NCBI GenBank assembly: GCA_003956705.1
Contig: QZCP01000667.1
Coordinates: forward strand, 335,349 to 399,348
Reading direction: 5' to 3'
Origin: Brevipalpus yothersi
Taxonomy: Eukaryota; Arthropoda; Arachnida; Trombidiformes; Tenuipalpidae
DNA length: 64,000 bases
The position numbers and the translations under genes were made by a program. Position 1 is the first letter of the stretch. Each line of letters starts with the position of its first letter. Positions 32,767 to 46,475 of this stretch are shown here, in pieces. Below the pieces are notes generated by a model. It was not told the DNA's origin, ran no database searches, and was given only the letters and a program-made list of their open reading frames with translations.

Positions 32767-35700
32767 TTATGTATGTAAGATAAAGAGGAGATGATTCCCA
32801 CGGTATTTGAAATGAACAACTTGGAATGATGAGGAAATTACGATGGGCTACTTTGATTCAGTCAAGCGAATATAGTCTGATATCACTAACGCGATTTACT
32901 GGGCATCAAGAGGCAAGTATCATACTGCAAGGCTAAAAATGCGGCCATTTGACCAGAAAGCCAACCATGTCGTTATGATCGATGATGAGCAACAGAGAGG
33001 GGAAATCTGATAATCATGAGATTGGATCAGAAATTTTGGTGTATAGCCTCCAAAAATCTTCCTAAATTTTCATGCGATTTACTTAGAAAACTTTCTCTTC
33101 GCCCCATATGATCGCTATTCTCTGATTTAAATTTTAGGAAACTTATCTGATTTTGATGGCCTTCAGCTGAATTTTAAGAGAGAGGAACTCATTTCATTCA
33201 TAGAAAAGTTTTCATTGGTCATGTAATCTGAGAAGTTTGATCACACAAAGTACGACAGAATTGCCGGACGATAATGAACTGAGCTTACCAAATTATCCAA
33301 GATAGCATCATTTTAGCACTTTACCTATACACTCGGAATGTTGTTTATCATGATCGGACACTTTTAGAAGTAAGATTGAATATTGTTGCAGTAATTTTTG
33401 CTTTTGCCTCTCTCTCTTTTCATCCAAATCAAGGCAGCAATCTTGATTAGGATGATTAAATTGATCACAAACTTTCTCTCTCTCTCTCTCTCTTCACTTG
33501 TATTGACATCCTCTAGGAATGGAGCAACATACTCCATAGGATTTCCCCCTGTAACTGAAGTGATGAAAAGTTGATGCCGATTGAATGTTCGAAATTAACT
33601 TTTATATCTACTGGCAGACTGAAATGCATAAGTTTATATCATCAGTTTGATTTGTTTCTATTCGTTTTCCAAATGATAATGATACCTCTCAAACCCATCC
33701 CTTGGCTGGGAAAACTTGTCTTTCTCTCTCTATTTTTCCAATAAACAGCTCAGGAGGTGAGATGGCCTAGAATATAAAAATTTTAAGTAGTTTATTCAAC
33801 TCATGCTGAATGTGTCTCGAGCTGATTGAGATGCTGAACGGTGTGGACATTGTCGGAAAGGAAGAAGAAGAAGAAGGAGAAGAAGGATCAGAGGACGAAG
33901 GCGAATAGGAAGGAGAAGTTGATGATGATAAAGAATAAAAAGAAGAAGAAGAAGATGAGAAAAAAGAAAGATGAGATAATGAGCCAAATCAGGCTCATCA
34001 AAGACACATTTAAAGTGAATCATTTCTCAAGTCACATCTTCCACATTCCGTAACACCAAGGGTAACCAAATGTGTACCCTAATTAGTTGGTTAAGTTTTA
34101 TTAAAACACAGCAAAATATTCAACCTCTCTCTCTCTCTCTCTCTCTCTTGTTTATTGTTTTAAGTTGCGAGAGAGACACTGACATTTGATGATGAAGGGT
34201 TCTCTTCCTCTCTCTCTTCCTCTCAAAGTACCGTTTTATGAGAATACTCAGGAATAATCATGCATACACACACACATTGAGTACACTATTTATTCAACAA
34301 ATCATGCCGCTAATTTTATATCATCTTTTCGTGAGAGACATTCACCATAATTTGTTGAACTAACCTTGATCATGAACATACGCACACACACACACATACA
34401 CACATTTTGGATGAAAAAAGGAAGAGAAAATAGAACTCACTATCATGTGAATTCATCTCATTACCTTTCGGCCTCCTTGTCTTGATCATCATCACTACCA
34501 CCTCCTCCTCCCCATCTTCACCTCCTTCCTTTTGGGACATCCTTTTCTGGTCTGTACCTTCATGTTCACTCATTATCTGTTTAATTGACGATTTTCAGGA
34601 TGCTGGATAGGAAAAAATATCATCATCAACCGGAGGAAAGACCACTCACATGTGTCTCATGTTGTTGATCAAAAATTTTTTTATTCATTCATATATATTC
34701 GTGAACCCTTTTGGGAAGCAAAATCAAATTCTTCTCTCTCCTCTTAACTCATTTTACTGATCTGATTTGATAAATATTTTCTCTCTTCTCTCTCTCACAC
34801 ACACACAAATATAGTGTATCATGATGGATCACGAGATTTTTGATTGATCCACATGATTGTTTGCATGTTTGGTGTTTGTGATCCATTTTTGTATGTGTGT
34901 GTGTGTGCACAGTAGGGAAAAAAAGAGAGATAAAGAAAAGTAACCATGATCATGTCCACTTTTGGCTTATCAATAATAATAGATGAATCGTGTTACTCAT
35001 TTTGCCGCTGACCATGATCATGATCAATTTTTTCCTCTCTCTCTAGCACATAATCTGATTATGTTCATATTTTCACTATTGATATCAATTATTATTATTC
35101 TTACAGAATGGTATCATTCTCTCTCTCTCTCTTGCCGCCATCAATATGATTTATTCGTGAATTCGTGAAGTGAGCAAGATGCGATTATCTGCACGCTATG
35201 TAGAGCATATTCTTTTTGGCGTTGAAAGTTTCAACTAAGTCTCAATATCATAGATACATGATGGAATATTATCGGCAGATCATGGTTTGTTGTTCATGAG
35301 TGAAAGATAGAAGATGCACTGGATTGATGAAAATAAAAACTTTGAATGATTTTCAAATGTTTGATCGAAGAGTTGATATTGAAGCTTCCGTTTTTTCCTT
35401 TCTTATACTCTCAGGTCCACAAGTCTTGATACAAACTATTGGCCACTTCATCAAGTGATCACTTTTATGATTTGATCTGAAATCATGATTTGTGTATTAG
35501 TTGAAGAGAGAGAAGAAAATTTTTGTTTGCTGTACACATTCATCAAACACACACACATTCATGTATGATTGATCATGATGCATTTTTCTGTATAGATATA
35601 GCCACCAACGTTGATAGAATGCACTAATTTTGTCCAAAATTTTCAATCATTCACGGTCAATATTACTCTTTTTCTTACTATATTCCTTCGATCATCCATG

Positions 35701-37067
35701 TCATCATTCAATATCGCTTTATCATCATCTTCCCGCTAAAATATAATGAAAATTCTCTCTCCATATCAGTATCATGCTCTTTATTTTTTCTCTTTCTTCT
35801 ATCGATAATATATTTTTTCGGCCCCTTCTATAATTCATAATTTTTCTTTCTCGTAAATTTGAATTTTTCTCACTAATTAAAGCAAAAAGGTGAGAGAACC
35901 GCCTAATATTTAGCTTATTTCGTGATTAAATGATGCCAAATTCTTTGAGCATTCAAAAAATTTGGAGTATTTTTTCTCTTATTTTGATCTTTTTCTTGCT
36001 TCTTCTCCCCAAAAATTTCATCTTTTGAATTCTCTTTTTCTTTGGAAGATAGCAAAAAGAAGAAAATTTACTCCTCATACTCATATATACAAATTAAATG
36101 AATATCCAAATCTGTTATTTGAAATGAGATTAAATTAGCCGATCAATGACCACTAATTTAGACACAAATTTTGGATCTCAAAGAAGCTGTGCAAATAGAA
36201 ATCGATAGTTTCTTTTCGCTGTAAGCATCAAATCAGAGTAGAGAGGGGCTTAAATAGATTTTTGAAACTGATTACTGATCAAAGATAATATCCACAGCAT
36301 CATGGATGTTACAATATTTTGAGTACATCATATGAATTTATTCAGTATTCTCTCTCAACATTGGTACTCACTTACACATACACATAGTGTGAGGCTGTAT
36401 TTGGAGGGCATATTAACTGATTCATAATTAATATCATCAAGATTTTCTAAGCCTCCTCTCTGCCACACATACAGTTGCCACTACTGGTTAGGAGGGAAAG
36501 AGTTATACAATCATAAATTTCATATCAGTAGCCACTACGGCATTCTCCCATCTCCATGGCATGTCCGCATCACTTGCTCTCTCTCTCCATCTTAGAAGGG
36601 TTGCTCTGTAGCATAGTCCCTGCTATAAACTCTCTCATCGCCATCGGCCAGCACGATATGTGATGTCCGAAATATTATTGCGACAAGAGATGATGATCAC
36701 ATGTAGAGATGAAGGAAGAGAGAGAGAGAGAGAGAGAGAGAGTATGAAGATCAAGTCACACGGTTGATCTAATGGAATATTTGATATAATATTGCCTGGA
36801 GAAATTGTGACACCCGGACGGCAGCCAGCATAATCATCAATGTGATGCAACTAATTTTTATCGCTTTTCTCTCTCTCTTTCTTTCTCCGGCCTGTTATCA
36901 TCAATAATCAATATCATCCTCTGACGATGGCGAGAAATTGACACCTTCGATACCATTTATTTTACTCTCTTTTCCTGTATATATTGAGGAGGCTGACTTG
37001 ATTCTGGCTATCAAGGATTTTGAAAATATGAATTCTTCAATACAACTGGTGCATGAATGAGAGATAA

Positions 37068-37108
<41 letters not shown>

Positions 37109-39833
37109 ATAAAAAGAGTTGGGTGGAATTCATTTTATATATCAACTTATTTTTCCGTTGCTCTCACTTAACTAATTCTCGAATATAGAATCATTTATTA
37201 TTTCATTTACTATCTCATCTCATTCCACTTGATTCAGCTTCTCATCTTTCTTCATCTTAATGTTTCTCTTCCTTTAACCTCTATCTGTTCCTCTCTCTCT
37301 CACACATACATACATAGCCTGGTTCCTTTCTCATTTTCAACCCTTTTTAACCCTTAATTGTATTACGCTGACGCTTGATTCTTGTTCATCATTACCAATT
37401 TTATACCGCCATCCAGCATCCAGCATCATTTTTTACCCCCAAGTTTATTCATTAGTTATGAGTCCAATCATCAGGCCTTGGACGCCCATACAGTTTGGCC
37501 TGGGATGGAAGAGAGAGATAAAAAATTCAATCGATGACCACATTGTGGCCTGTCTTTTGGTTCCCAAAAAGGATACATTTTATATTTGACATCGGAAAAA
37601 AATCGGAACATGCTCATGAAAATTTGAAATGTTTGAAACGATCAATAATCATTTGAAAATTTTCGGGAAACGATTACTTTCCCATAACCGTGCGAATTGA
37701 GTGGAAAAAGAAGCAAAATAAAGAGAAGAAAAACAGATCGGTAAAGATGTTCTCATTGATTTCCAAATGAATTTGAACATGAATCATTATCATGAATGTC
37801 GAAAATTTTCCCATGTTATGATTGGTGAGCTGTGAGAGGACATCAAATAAAAGTGAATCCATGTCCTTATCGACAATTAATTCGAAAGAACTTTGAATTG
37901 CCATCCGAAAAAATGTCCACAGTGAAGATTTGGAGTTGAGTTTTGATTTCGGGAAGTTTGAAAATGAATCAAATCATTTTAACATTGACCAGGATAAGCA
38001 TTTTAAATGACTCTTATAATAAATATTTTTTATTCTCTCTCTCTTCCTCTTCTTCTTTTTCTTTTCTTCTTATTTTTCTCATCAAATTCTCATGATCATG
38101 ATGATCGTTTCGGCTAGTTATGAGAAAACCTTCTCCTAAATGCCAAATGATTTAAGCACATCAGACAACTGATGATGATAGTCTTTTGCCATCAAATCAG
38201 TGGGAAATTTTGTCACTTTTCCAATTGGTCATGAAAAAAAAGGAAGCCAGGCAAGCATCTTATATGAACTTACTTATCCACACTTTTGTTCTTCTTGGGG
38301 ACACTTTTTATGATCAATTTTCCATGATCCCATGACATTTCCCCAGGCTAAACTGAATCTATAGAAAAATATAAATATATAAATAATTATGCCTTTATAT
38401 ACACATATAGACACACACACACACATACACACGGATCCTTAATCAACGATCAAATCAGTATAGAAAATCTGGACTCACACACACATACACAGATGTATAC
38501 CAGAACACACTTTATGAGCTATCATTTCGAGATGAATGCCTGTCGTTCATGAGATGAGATTTCATCATGAATATATCAGACTGATAGATTCGTTTCTGTG
38601 ATCCGCCAAAAAGTTGAAATGATCAATTTAAATCAGAGTATATATCCCAGTTGGATAAGGGAGAGAGAGAGAGAAAAGAGTAAGAAAAAATGTCCACCAT
38701 CAATTGGGTAAGATCATTTTACGATCAGCCAGATAGCCGACTGATTGATTAGTTTCTACTTTGATTTGAATCACACAAGTCACCCTCACCATCGATTATT
38801 TTGCCATCCAACCGATGCTTACGGCACATTTTGGATTCCATGCTCATGGCGACTTGTTCTGATTCAATTTTGGAGAACGAATGTCATTGAGTAAAGAGAG
38901 AGCGAAGACTGAAAAATTGATCAAAAATTGGGGAAAAAGGAAACCTCATACTATCCAATTTTCGAGGCAATTTAATTATATACACCTTTAATAGCCCAGG
39001 TAAGATGATATTGAAGTTTATCATTTCAAGAGAGATAAATTTTTCACACCTTCATGCTTAATGAGGCTCTTCTAAGGCTTTTCTCACAGCTAAAAGTACT
39101 TAAAGTGTAAAGCAATCGGCTGATTTTGCATTGTAAAATGTATCAATAGTACTTGCATCCAGAGAAAGGCTCATGATCAAGCATTCGTTTTGGAAGAATT
39201 TTGTCCTAAATCTTTACCAGAATTTGGAACCTCCATCTCAATGGCCATGTTTTCATGGTAAAGATTCAATATCTTGGCCTATGTATACTGAATGATGTTG
39301 TTAACTTTTTTTCGCACCATTCTTCATCAACCTTCTCAATGTAGCCTCTCACATCCTCTGAATCCGAAGACGAATTTCTAATGCCCATGTAATATAGTCA
39401 ATTTGCATGCTGTGAAACATGGATGACCGCTGTTATCTCCTCCACTAGCCCATGTATTACATTAGTGATAGACTGGAGTTCTTTTCCCTCAACACTGACA
39501 ACTTGTGAGTACTAATGTGTATACATGTGTGTGTTGAACTGTTCAGCGAAAATAGTCCATCTCTCAATAGGTGAGTTGTAGGCACACATCATGAGGCCAT
39601 CAAAACATTGTACAGGTATACACGGTGTACGTACATGTATGTATAGTCAAATGAGATGAGTTGCTGCTGATGTTTGAAGAAGAAAACAGAAGGCGAAGGT
39701 AATTTGGAAAACTTTTATCATGTTGAGTTTTCACTATATTGGCTTGCCATACTTTTGATTGCCTTGATCTTTTTCATCATCTTCTCTGCGGCGTATCGTC
39801 ATCACTTGAGAAGCATCTCTTAACACAGCCCAG

Positions 39834-39834
<1 letters not shown>

Positions 39835-39897
<63 letters not shown>
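39835..39897. repeat. (CT)31 tract
   Basis: Uninterrupted CT run. Confidence 0.97.
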
Positions 39898-39904
<7 letters not shown>

Positions 39905-40644
39905 TCCACTGTAAAAACGATGATATCCATCATCATCTTCTCTATCTTTCTTCGTCATTTCCTCTATCTATCCTCCTCCAAGAGAGAGAGAACAAGTGAA
40001 TGAAGGAGAGAGAGAGAAGCTGAAAATTTTTTTTCTCTCTCTCTCTCTTCCAACTAATCATTTGGGTTCATGATGATATATCACAATTGGACATGATTAC
40101 AGCAATAAACTCACTGGCTTTATGGGCTAAGCATGAATATATTGGACCAAATCATCTCTATTCTCCTGTGGTGTGTTAACTGATCGTTTTAGATGATTTT
40201 TGAATTTCTCTACCCAATCTGATCATCATCCAAAAGTGAAAAAGAGCAAAAACAAAGTAGATACTCGAATGCCAATGCCAAACCCTTATATATAGTGGAA
40301 GATGGATCATCATTATGTGATTGAGAATTTACATGAACGATAGATGAAAAGAAAAAGAAGATGAAGAAGATGATGAGAACAAATTTGCATTTGAATCTAT
40401 ACCGAAATTTATAATCAACAGCCTCTCAAATTTTGTTGCCTCTCTCTCTCTCTTCCCAGTCATCACAATGTGGGCCTGTCGAGAAGAGAGTAGAAAAAAA
40501 GTTTTTCTAGTTCAATCATTCAATTGTTGCCTGGCCCGTTTGTATATGTGTGCTGATGAAGTACAAATTCAAATGTTATATGTGCATAATAATAATTGTT
40601 TTATGTTTATACATATTTCAAGAATACATATCCATTTTCGGCAG

Positions 40645-40688
<44 letters not shown>

Positions 40689-41389
40689 AGTAGTTATCCA
40701 GTAACAATCAGAAGCTGAAATACACACAATTTTTGATGGGCGCTGTTTTAAGGGTTTGTATAGATTTTTGTTCATTTCAATTCAAGTGTAGATAGATTGA
40801 GCAAAACGAGAACTACTCAATGCCCAGTAGAAGAAAGTACAAGATAGAAGGAGGCGAGGCAAATAGAATGTGTACATATATAAAAGTGGGTGGGTGAAGG
40901 TGCCATATATAATGGCACGAGCCTTGGTGAGGAAAAGATGTTGTTGAAAAAATTTTCTACTTCATATAAACACGATTCTTGGTGAGAATTTAATGTAATA
41001 TTAAGTATTCTAAATTCGAATGAGAATGAGAAAGGAAGAGAGAGAGAGAGAGATACAATTGAGTACAAGAAGCTGAATGTGGCAGCTTCCAGTGGAAAAA
41101 AAGTTTCGTATGGGTATGAAGATTGAGAAGATAGAGAGAGAGAGAGGGAGAAAAAAGGATAGTCAAAGATAGGCTCAACATTCTGATTCTTGCACTATCT
41201 TCTTATATTCTCTTCCATCTTCATTTCTGGGTTCAGCAGCTTCTCTCCCTCTCATCAACTGCCCATGTGAACACTGTTCTCTTCTCTCTCATCCGATTTA
41301 AGAAACATACATACATACACACAAGGCTCATCTAATGAATTATGCACAATTACACTGATACTGTTAAGTAGAGAGTGAGAGAGAGCTGC

Positions 41390-41421
<32 letters not shown>

Positions 41422-42026
41422 AGTAGGAGGGAGAATAATTGTTCCAAATTATCAAGTAATTCATGATAATATGATCTTGTAAAAATTTTCTTTCTCTCTC
41501 TCGCTCTCTCTCTCTACTTTAAGTATAGCATTTTTATTCTCATTTCAGTTGCTTCTGCTTGGTCAGCTTCTGCTTACTTTTCTTTACTTGCTGCTCTGAA
41601 TCCAAATAGCATCGAATCAGTCAAGCAGATTTCCTCTCTCTTTAGCTATATCTCTCTTCATACCTTATCTGAGTACGAGCTAACTTAATTCAGGATAGAG
41701 ACCTCAAAAACGATTCTCATTTATCTGACCAAAGTGGCCATCTTGCCATGATATTGGCCATAATTTAGTGCCACAGTCCACCTTGCCTCCACACACACAC
41801 ACACACACTCACACACACGTTTCGGGCTCATCACTTCTTTTTGCAGCCGTCTTGCATGATACTGTTTACTGGACAGACCTTTTGCCTTCAGCTTCCTGAT
41901 CAGATACACACACATATACACAAGCGATAGAGGAGAGAGAAAAACGTTTCAAGCCACAGGCTACAAAGTAGCCCGAGAGAGAGAGGAGGCAAGGTTTGCC
42001 GCTTGTCTCTGGGCTTTTTTTAAATC

Positions 42027-42070
<44 letters not shown>

Positions 42071-42896
42071 TTTTCGCTCACCTGACTGTGGTCAAAAACA
42101 ACGATGATACTTTCTGTGAAGTTGCTTACGGGCCAAGTGATGAACGACTAATCGAAATCAAGAGAGAGAGAGAGTAAAAGAAGAAGAGGTACTCAAGGCA
42201 CGTAATTTTTAAAAGCTTCTCTCTCTCTCTCTCGCGGTTCTGAATGACCTGCCATGGTCGCTTGTGGACAAGCAAATGAACCGAGCGAGTGGATGGATTC
42301 ACCTTGGTATGAATCATTCACTTTGATCTTTTTTTGAAACACACACACACACACCAATAGTCCCAGAAAGTCAAAGAGGCTCTCATTCACATCGTCCTGC
42401 TTTCGGTGTGTGTGTGAGCTAGTGAGAGAAATATAATGTGAGATGAATTTACCATAGGAAAAAGCAGGCCAGCTAGAAGCCTATTTGACTAATTAGAAGT
42501 GAGAGAAAAAGTCAAGCAGCTGATGAAGTAGCAGCGGCATACTGCATGCAAATTATTTTTTCTTCTCCGTCAAAGTTCATCATGGTCAGTGTGTGTGTGT
42601 TGTGTGTGTGTACGAGTTGTGTATGTGGAAAAGAGAGAGATGGATAGAAAAAAAATTGTTCTCAGGATAAATGATGATCATTTTGGAACCCCGAACGAGA
42701 GAGAGAGCGTCCTGACACGCGGCACGCGTTACGCGCGCCTTTTTTCGTTCGTGGGACCTTCCGAAAAATGCATCATCTTTCGAGTCATCATCACCTGCCT
42801 CACTTGCCTTCAAATTTTGTGTCTCTCTAGCATCCATTTTGCATCTTATTACTATTATTATGATCATCATTATTGATATTCAGTAGATTCGAATAC

Positions 42897-42939
42897 GTGT
42901 ATGCGCGTATACACTCGAAACGTATTGCCTATACGTTTC
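42897..42939. repeat. two adjacent perfect hairpins
   Basis: First: GTGTAT, six bases, ATACAC (42897-42914). Second: GAAACGTAT, five bases, ATACGTTTC (42917-42939). Both are mismatch-free and only two bases apart, with alternating purine-pyrimidine character around GCGCGT. Confidence 0.8.
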
Positions 42940-43876
42940 ATGCTGGAAAAAGCGATGGAATGATATGATGATGGTGAACACACAAAAGGGCAATCCAAAA
43001 ACGTCTGGTTTTTATCCACTGAACCATCCTTCACCATGCGTGAATACTGGCCACTGGGAAAAAGGCCATCTCATCAACATCATTTTTCGAAATCATGTGG
43101 ATGATGATAATTTTTTTCCTCCTCTCCTCCCACTTACCTACACATTCACTCTCTCTCTCTCTCTCCTATTCTCTTTTGACTTATTCTCATCTTTTTTGGC
43201 GCCTTTTTCTCTTCTTTTCCATCCGCTTCATTGATCATTTTCCTTGAAACTGAAAGTTCTGAGAGAGATAAACAAAAGCCTCTCATATTCACATACACAG
43301 AGGAACCTTCTGTCCACATGTATACACATGCACATATACTTTTTTTCCTCATCTTCACATACATGCATGACTGGATTCCACTTCTAGTTCATTTTATTTC
43401 TCTTTTATCCATTTCATGGAGAAAATATTGACATTTGCCAGGGTAACTTTTCCAAGCCCATGAATTATGATTGAAATTGTGTTTCCCGCCCAATTTTTCA
43501 TCTATCTCTCTCTCTCTCTCTTAGGAGGAGAGTATCTTGTACATGGTGAATGAACAGAAACAATGATACATGTACACATACACGATATAAGTGAATGTAA
43601 TCAAAGTTGATTAACACTCACTGATGAGTTCTATACTGGTTTACAAGTACATGTATGTATAGATGTATGATCTTTTGAACAGCATGATACCTGTTAGATA
43701 GTTTTACCTCTCCATGAGGTCCGAAAAAAATGAGTGCGATATCAGTCATAATCGGAATGGAATTCAGTATTCAATCATTTTGCCGTTTATTTTCCATTTT
43801 ATACACCACATTGCCTCTCACTTATATCGTAATATCGTGCCTCCGTGTTCATCATCCAGCTTCTTGAATACACATA

Positions 43877-43887
<11 letters not shown>

Positions 43888-43933
<46 letters not shown>
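43888..43933. repeat. (CT)n tract
   Basis: About 46 bp of CT. Confidence 0.95.
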
Positions 43934-43936
<3 letters not shown>

Positions 43937-44050
43937 CCAGCCTCCACACATTGAAAGATAATCAGTGCCATTGGAGCACGAATACATTCATCATTTCGTG
44001 GTGAGCTTGAAGAAGGAGCAAAAACTGATTCCATATCATCAGTGGAACTT

Positions 44051-44057
<7 letters not shown>

Positions 44058-44100
<43 letters not shown>
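44058..44100. repeat. (CT)n tract
   Basis: About 43 bp of CT. Confidence 0.95.
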
Positions 44101-44104
<4 letters not shown>

Positions 44105-46418
44105 TGCCATTACTTGTGGCCTTGCCATCAACACTTACACATACACACACACTTATGTGTTCACATGTGATTGAAAATTTTTTGAAAGCAAAAAAATTAT
44201 CGTTTGAATGTGGAAAAACTATACAGATTGGGAGAGAGAAAGAGAAAATATTACCAGAGGTGATAGAGTTTTCCATGTTACATGGTATGTGTATGTGTAT
44301 TTCCAATTATTCTCGCCCATTTATCGACCTCGCCATTTTTTCTTTCTGTACGATACCTTGGACATAAAATGATCAATTTATGTTTTACCTAATTCGGAAT
44401 GCAAAACAGTGGATAATAGGGAAAGGAAAAATTCTGATGATGATGAATGAGTGACTACTTTTTTCTTTCAATATTATACATGCCCTAACACACTCAATAT
44501 ATTAACTCTTTTGGTGAATTTTTCAATTATTTCTACTATAGTTGATGCAATATTTTTCTTGTATCACTCTATACCAAAAATCTCCACAAATTTGAAATAT
44601 CATAGCAAAAAATTCCGATCCTGCAAACTCAAAGCTTCTGAATACCAGCAGTGGCAACAGCATAAGCAGCTGAATCGTTAATGTGTAAGAAGAATATTAC
44701 GATTACGAATACCTTTTCACCATGATACATTAATTTGAGTTCAATTCTTAGTGGCTGATGGCTTATCGACAGTAGGCGGAATTTTTTCAATTGAGCCAAT
44801 GAATCGCTGAATTCGAATGTAATAATTGAAAAGTGTGGATAGTTTGATCTTTTTCATTCCCTTTTACCTATCTACCAATCTAATGTTAATTCACATCAAA
44901 TTATTGGTAACTGCAGGAGGGCTCCTGTTAAAGTGGATAAAAAATCATCTTTTCTTCAATGAGGAGGTCCAAGTGCGTATAGTGTAGTTGATGTTGTTGC
45001 AAAAATTGTTGCTTCTGTTGATCAAAGAGTGAAGAAAAAAGGTAGCTTCTGTGAACATTAAGGCAGTGATGAGATAGATGAAGAGAGATGAAGAGAGAGA
45101 GAAAGGCTTCCCAAAAAGATGATGAAATTGAAAAGAAATCATTTCGTGATCATCGGATGCCGATTCGGATTGAACATCTGATGATGAGAGCGAAGAGAAA
45201 GAGAAGATGATGATCAATGATCAATTGGATGAATCGCCTTCTTCTTCTTATTTCCACTCTTTTTTTCTTATCCACGCTTATTTTGCCCAGTCCATTGAGC
45301 ATGTGATTATATGCTCATTTGAATAGAAAATCTTATTCAATCATGTAGGCATGATACGTGGGCTAAGATAGGAAAAAGAGAGAGAGAAAGAGAAAGAGAG
45401 GGAAAGAAAAAACTTAAAATTTTCATATTTTGCTCAACCAATTGCATTTAGATAGATATTCTGCTCTCTTACGCTTTTTTCTTTTAATCGATCGACCTTA
45501 ATCAGCTCTCCTTGGTGTATCTTGTCGACTGGAGAAAGAATTTTCTTCTCTCTCCTCTTCTCACTAATTCTCTATTTCTATCACTTGAAATATACTCTTT
45601 TCAATCGGCTAATCTTTCGCTCACCGAGAGAAAAAAGGTATCCATTCAAGGAATCTTAGCTTTACCAATAGTTGAATGATTAGTAATCGATAAAGAACTG
45701 AGCATGAATGAAGGGGAAGAGAGAGAGAGAGAGAAAATGAATACTTTTCGATGAGGCCCAGTCCACATGTATATATACCTCTTCATATCATGTACATACC
45801 TGTAATGATATCAACTCTATTCGTGTGTATACCATGTTTTAGTAAAATTTTCAACATTACCTTGTATCATGTATTATTGGAGGCCTACTAAGTTGGTAAA
45901 AAATTCCAATCTCTCTCTCTTTTTCTCTCTTAGGCCACTTTAGGATACATAACCCTAAGCGATATATATGTTCATGTACAACATGTATACATGTATATTC
46001 TCTCTCTCTCTCTCTCAAAAAATAGATAAAATAGAATTTGCATTCACTTCTACATGTACTATACATGATCGATAGATGTTCATCGTGATCAACATTAGAG
46101 AATGATAATACGCAAATGAGTTAGATCAAATCATTCTCTTGAACATTTATACTAGTACAACTACTACTACAACTGTATCAATTGGCAAATGAGCATCGAT
46201 CATTCTTTGATTCAAGCTGATCAAGCTTCATCTTTCTCTCTTTCTTTCTTTCTCTCTCTCTCTTACCTGTACAACTGATACATCTCTTACATGGATAGTA
46301 TCAAAAATTAGTTCTTCATCATTAAGTCAACTTAGAACTTCTGCTCTTCCTCACCATTCGTGTTCATGATATCGGCTCACACCATGCCAATATCATTGGA
46401 TTATCAGCACTTTGGAAC

Positions 46419-46421
<3 letters not shown>

Positions 46422-46470
<49 letters not shown>
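46422..46470. repeat. (CT)24 tract
   Basis: Uninterrupted CT run. Confidence 0.97.

Positions 46471-46475
<5 letters not shown>

Larger units (their letters stand above)
30303..42000. other. gene-poor region, first third
   Basis: No exon here passes the tests of length, splice signals and protein character. Frames such as 30330-30569 (+) and 37674-37904 (-) have no support, and others simply read through CT repeats. Besides the tracts listed separately there are CT runs at 31748-31784, 34124-34149 and 40648-40684, and GA runs at 36717-36742, 37071-37107 and 41395-41421. A purine-rich GAA-type stretch lies at 33857-33970. A TATATAAAA with a nearby small inverted repeat is at 40877-40918. Confidence 0.55.
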
